Source of the DNA: Levilactobacillus brevis | Lineage (GTDB): Bacteria > Bacillota > Bacilli > Lactobacillales > Lactobacillaceae | Direction of reading: 5' to 3' | Assembly (NCBI GenBank): GCA_003666485.1 | Contig: CP032931.1 | Span: 2,170,001 to 2,234,000 of the forward strand | Length of the DNA: 64,000 nt | Shown here: one piece after another, positions 63,825-64,000 of the stretch | How positions within the stretch are numbered: position 1 is the stretch's first letter | Layout: each line of letters opens with the position of its first letter | The notes under the pieces: generated by a model | The model's input: only the letters and a program-made list of their open reading frames with translations | What the model was told of the DNA's origin: nothing | Database searches by the model: none | Position numbers and translations under genes: made by a program

Positions 63825-64000
63825 GCTTTTTCTGCATTCACGGGAGAATCGATCCCCACCGGCGCGAACCAAGTCGCCAGAGGCGTGGTTTCTGGCGCCA
63901 ACAGCTGACAGAAAGTTCGGGCTAAAAATTCTGGCCGGTACCGCCGATTATCATTTAACCAATGGTGTACCAGCCCGGTAAATGCCGTGGCCAAATATGC
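63821..64000 (-). CDS. C-terminal fragment of a probable TetR-family regulator (5' end outside window)
   Basis: The last 59 residues and stop of a minus-strand gene entering from the right edge. The segment AYLATAFTGLVHHWLNDNRR followed by YRPEFLARTFCQLLAPE looks like the end of the ligand-binding domain of TetR/AcrR regulators (alternating helix pattern, a W-L-pair before an acidic or basic turn). This is a pattern judgement on a short piece. Its stop overlaps the rplU -35 box. Confidence 0.5.
   Translation of the reverse strand, partial: AYLATAFTGLVHHWLNDNRRYRPEFLARTFCQLLAPETTPLATWFAPVGIDSPVNAEKA

Noticed and set aside
1-64000. tRNA or rRNA genes
   Set aside because: No tRNA CCA-end cloverleaf or rRNA core sequence was seen on either strand.

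Overview
The window comes from a moderately GC-rich Firmicute of the family Lactobacillaceae. A Levilactobacillus-like lactobacillus fits best. The evidence is the Firmicute gene order around ffh/rpsP/trmD/rplS, rnc-smc-ftsY, the gmk-priA-fmt-rsmB-stp-pknB run and rplU-prp-rpmA; the Firmicute-type N-terminal extension of L27; strong AGGAGG ribosome binding sites; and many family-typical proteins. The genus is an inference from overall impression. There are no rRNA or tRNA genes and no intact mobile elements.

Layout. 1-12.5 kb is accessory: a truncated YitT membrane protein, a C69 dipeptidase followed by a YjeM-type antiporter, a DUF915 hydrolase, a cas-less type I-E-like CRISPR array, the Kup potassium transporter, an XRE/TPR regulator facing a small membrane protein, and a 1033-residue YhgE/Pip-type envelope protein. 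12.6-29 kb (minus strand) is the translation, secretion and chromosome block: rplS, trmD, rimM, khpA, rpsP, then ffh, ylxM, ftsY, smc, rnc. Inserted between rpsP and ffh are a three-gene MoxR AAA / VWA / small-protein cluster and a P-type ATPase behind a yybP-ykoY (Mn2+) riboswitch that ends in a visible terminator switch. 29-36 kb holds acpP, plsX, recG, fakA and asp23 (minus), with rpmB divergent. 37-50 kb is a long minus-strand run: gmk, rpoZ, coaBC, priA, fmt, rsmB, stp, pknB, rsgA, rpe, thiN. 50-53 kb has a small YolD-like gene under two LexA-type boxes and a lone LPXTG adhesin. 52.8-64 kb carries folD-xseA-xseB-ispA-tlyA-argR-recN, efp-asp23-nusB, a Xaa-Pro peptidase, rplU-prp-rpmA, and the end of a probable TetR gene.

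The most unusual content lies between the genes. At least eight full or near-full copies, plus fragments, of a roughly 110-220 nt repeat occur between 23 and 60 kb, in both orientations and only in intergenic DNA. Each folds on paper into a closing stem formed by its ends and up to three internal hairpins. The stems differ between copies by paired, compensating changes, so structure appears to be conserved more than sequence. I do not recognise this family.

Regulation visible in the sequence includes near-consensus promoters for rpsP, rplS, rpmB, rplU, ylxM-ffh and the ATPase; probable L19 and L21 leaders; the manganese riboswitch; the SOS boxes; and many intrinsic terminators. Protein functions come from family recognition and motifs, not from database searches.
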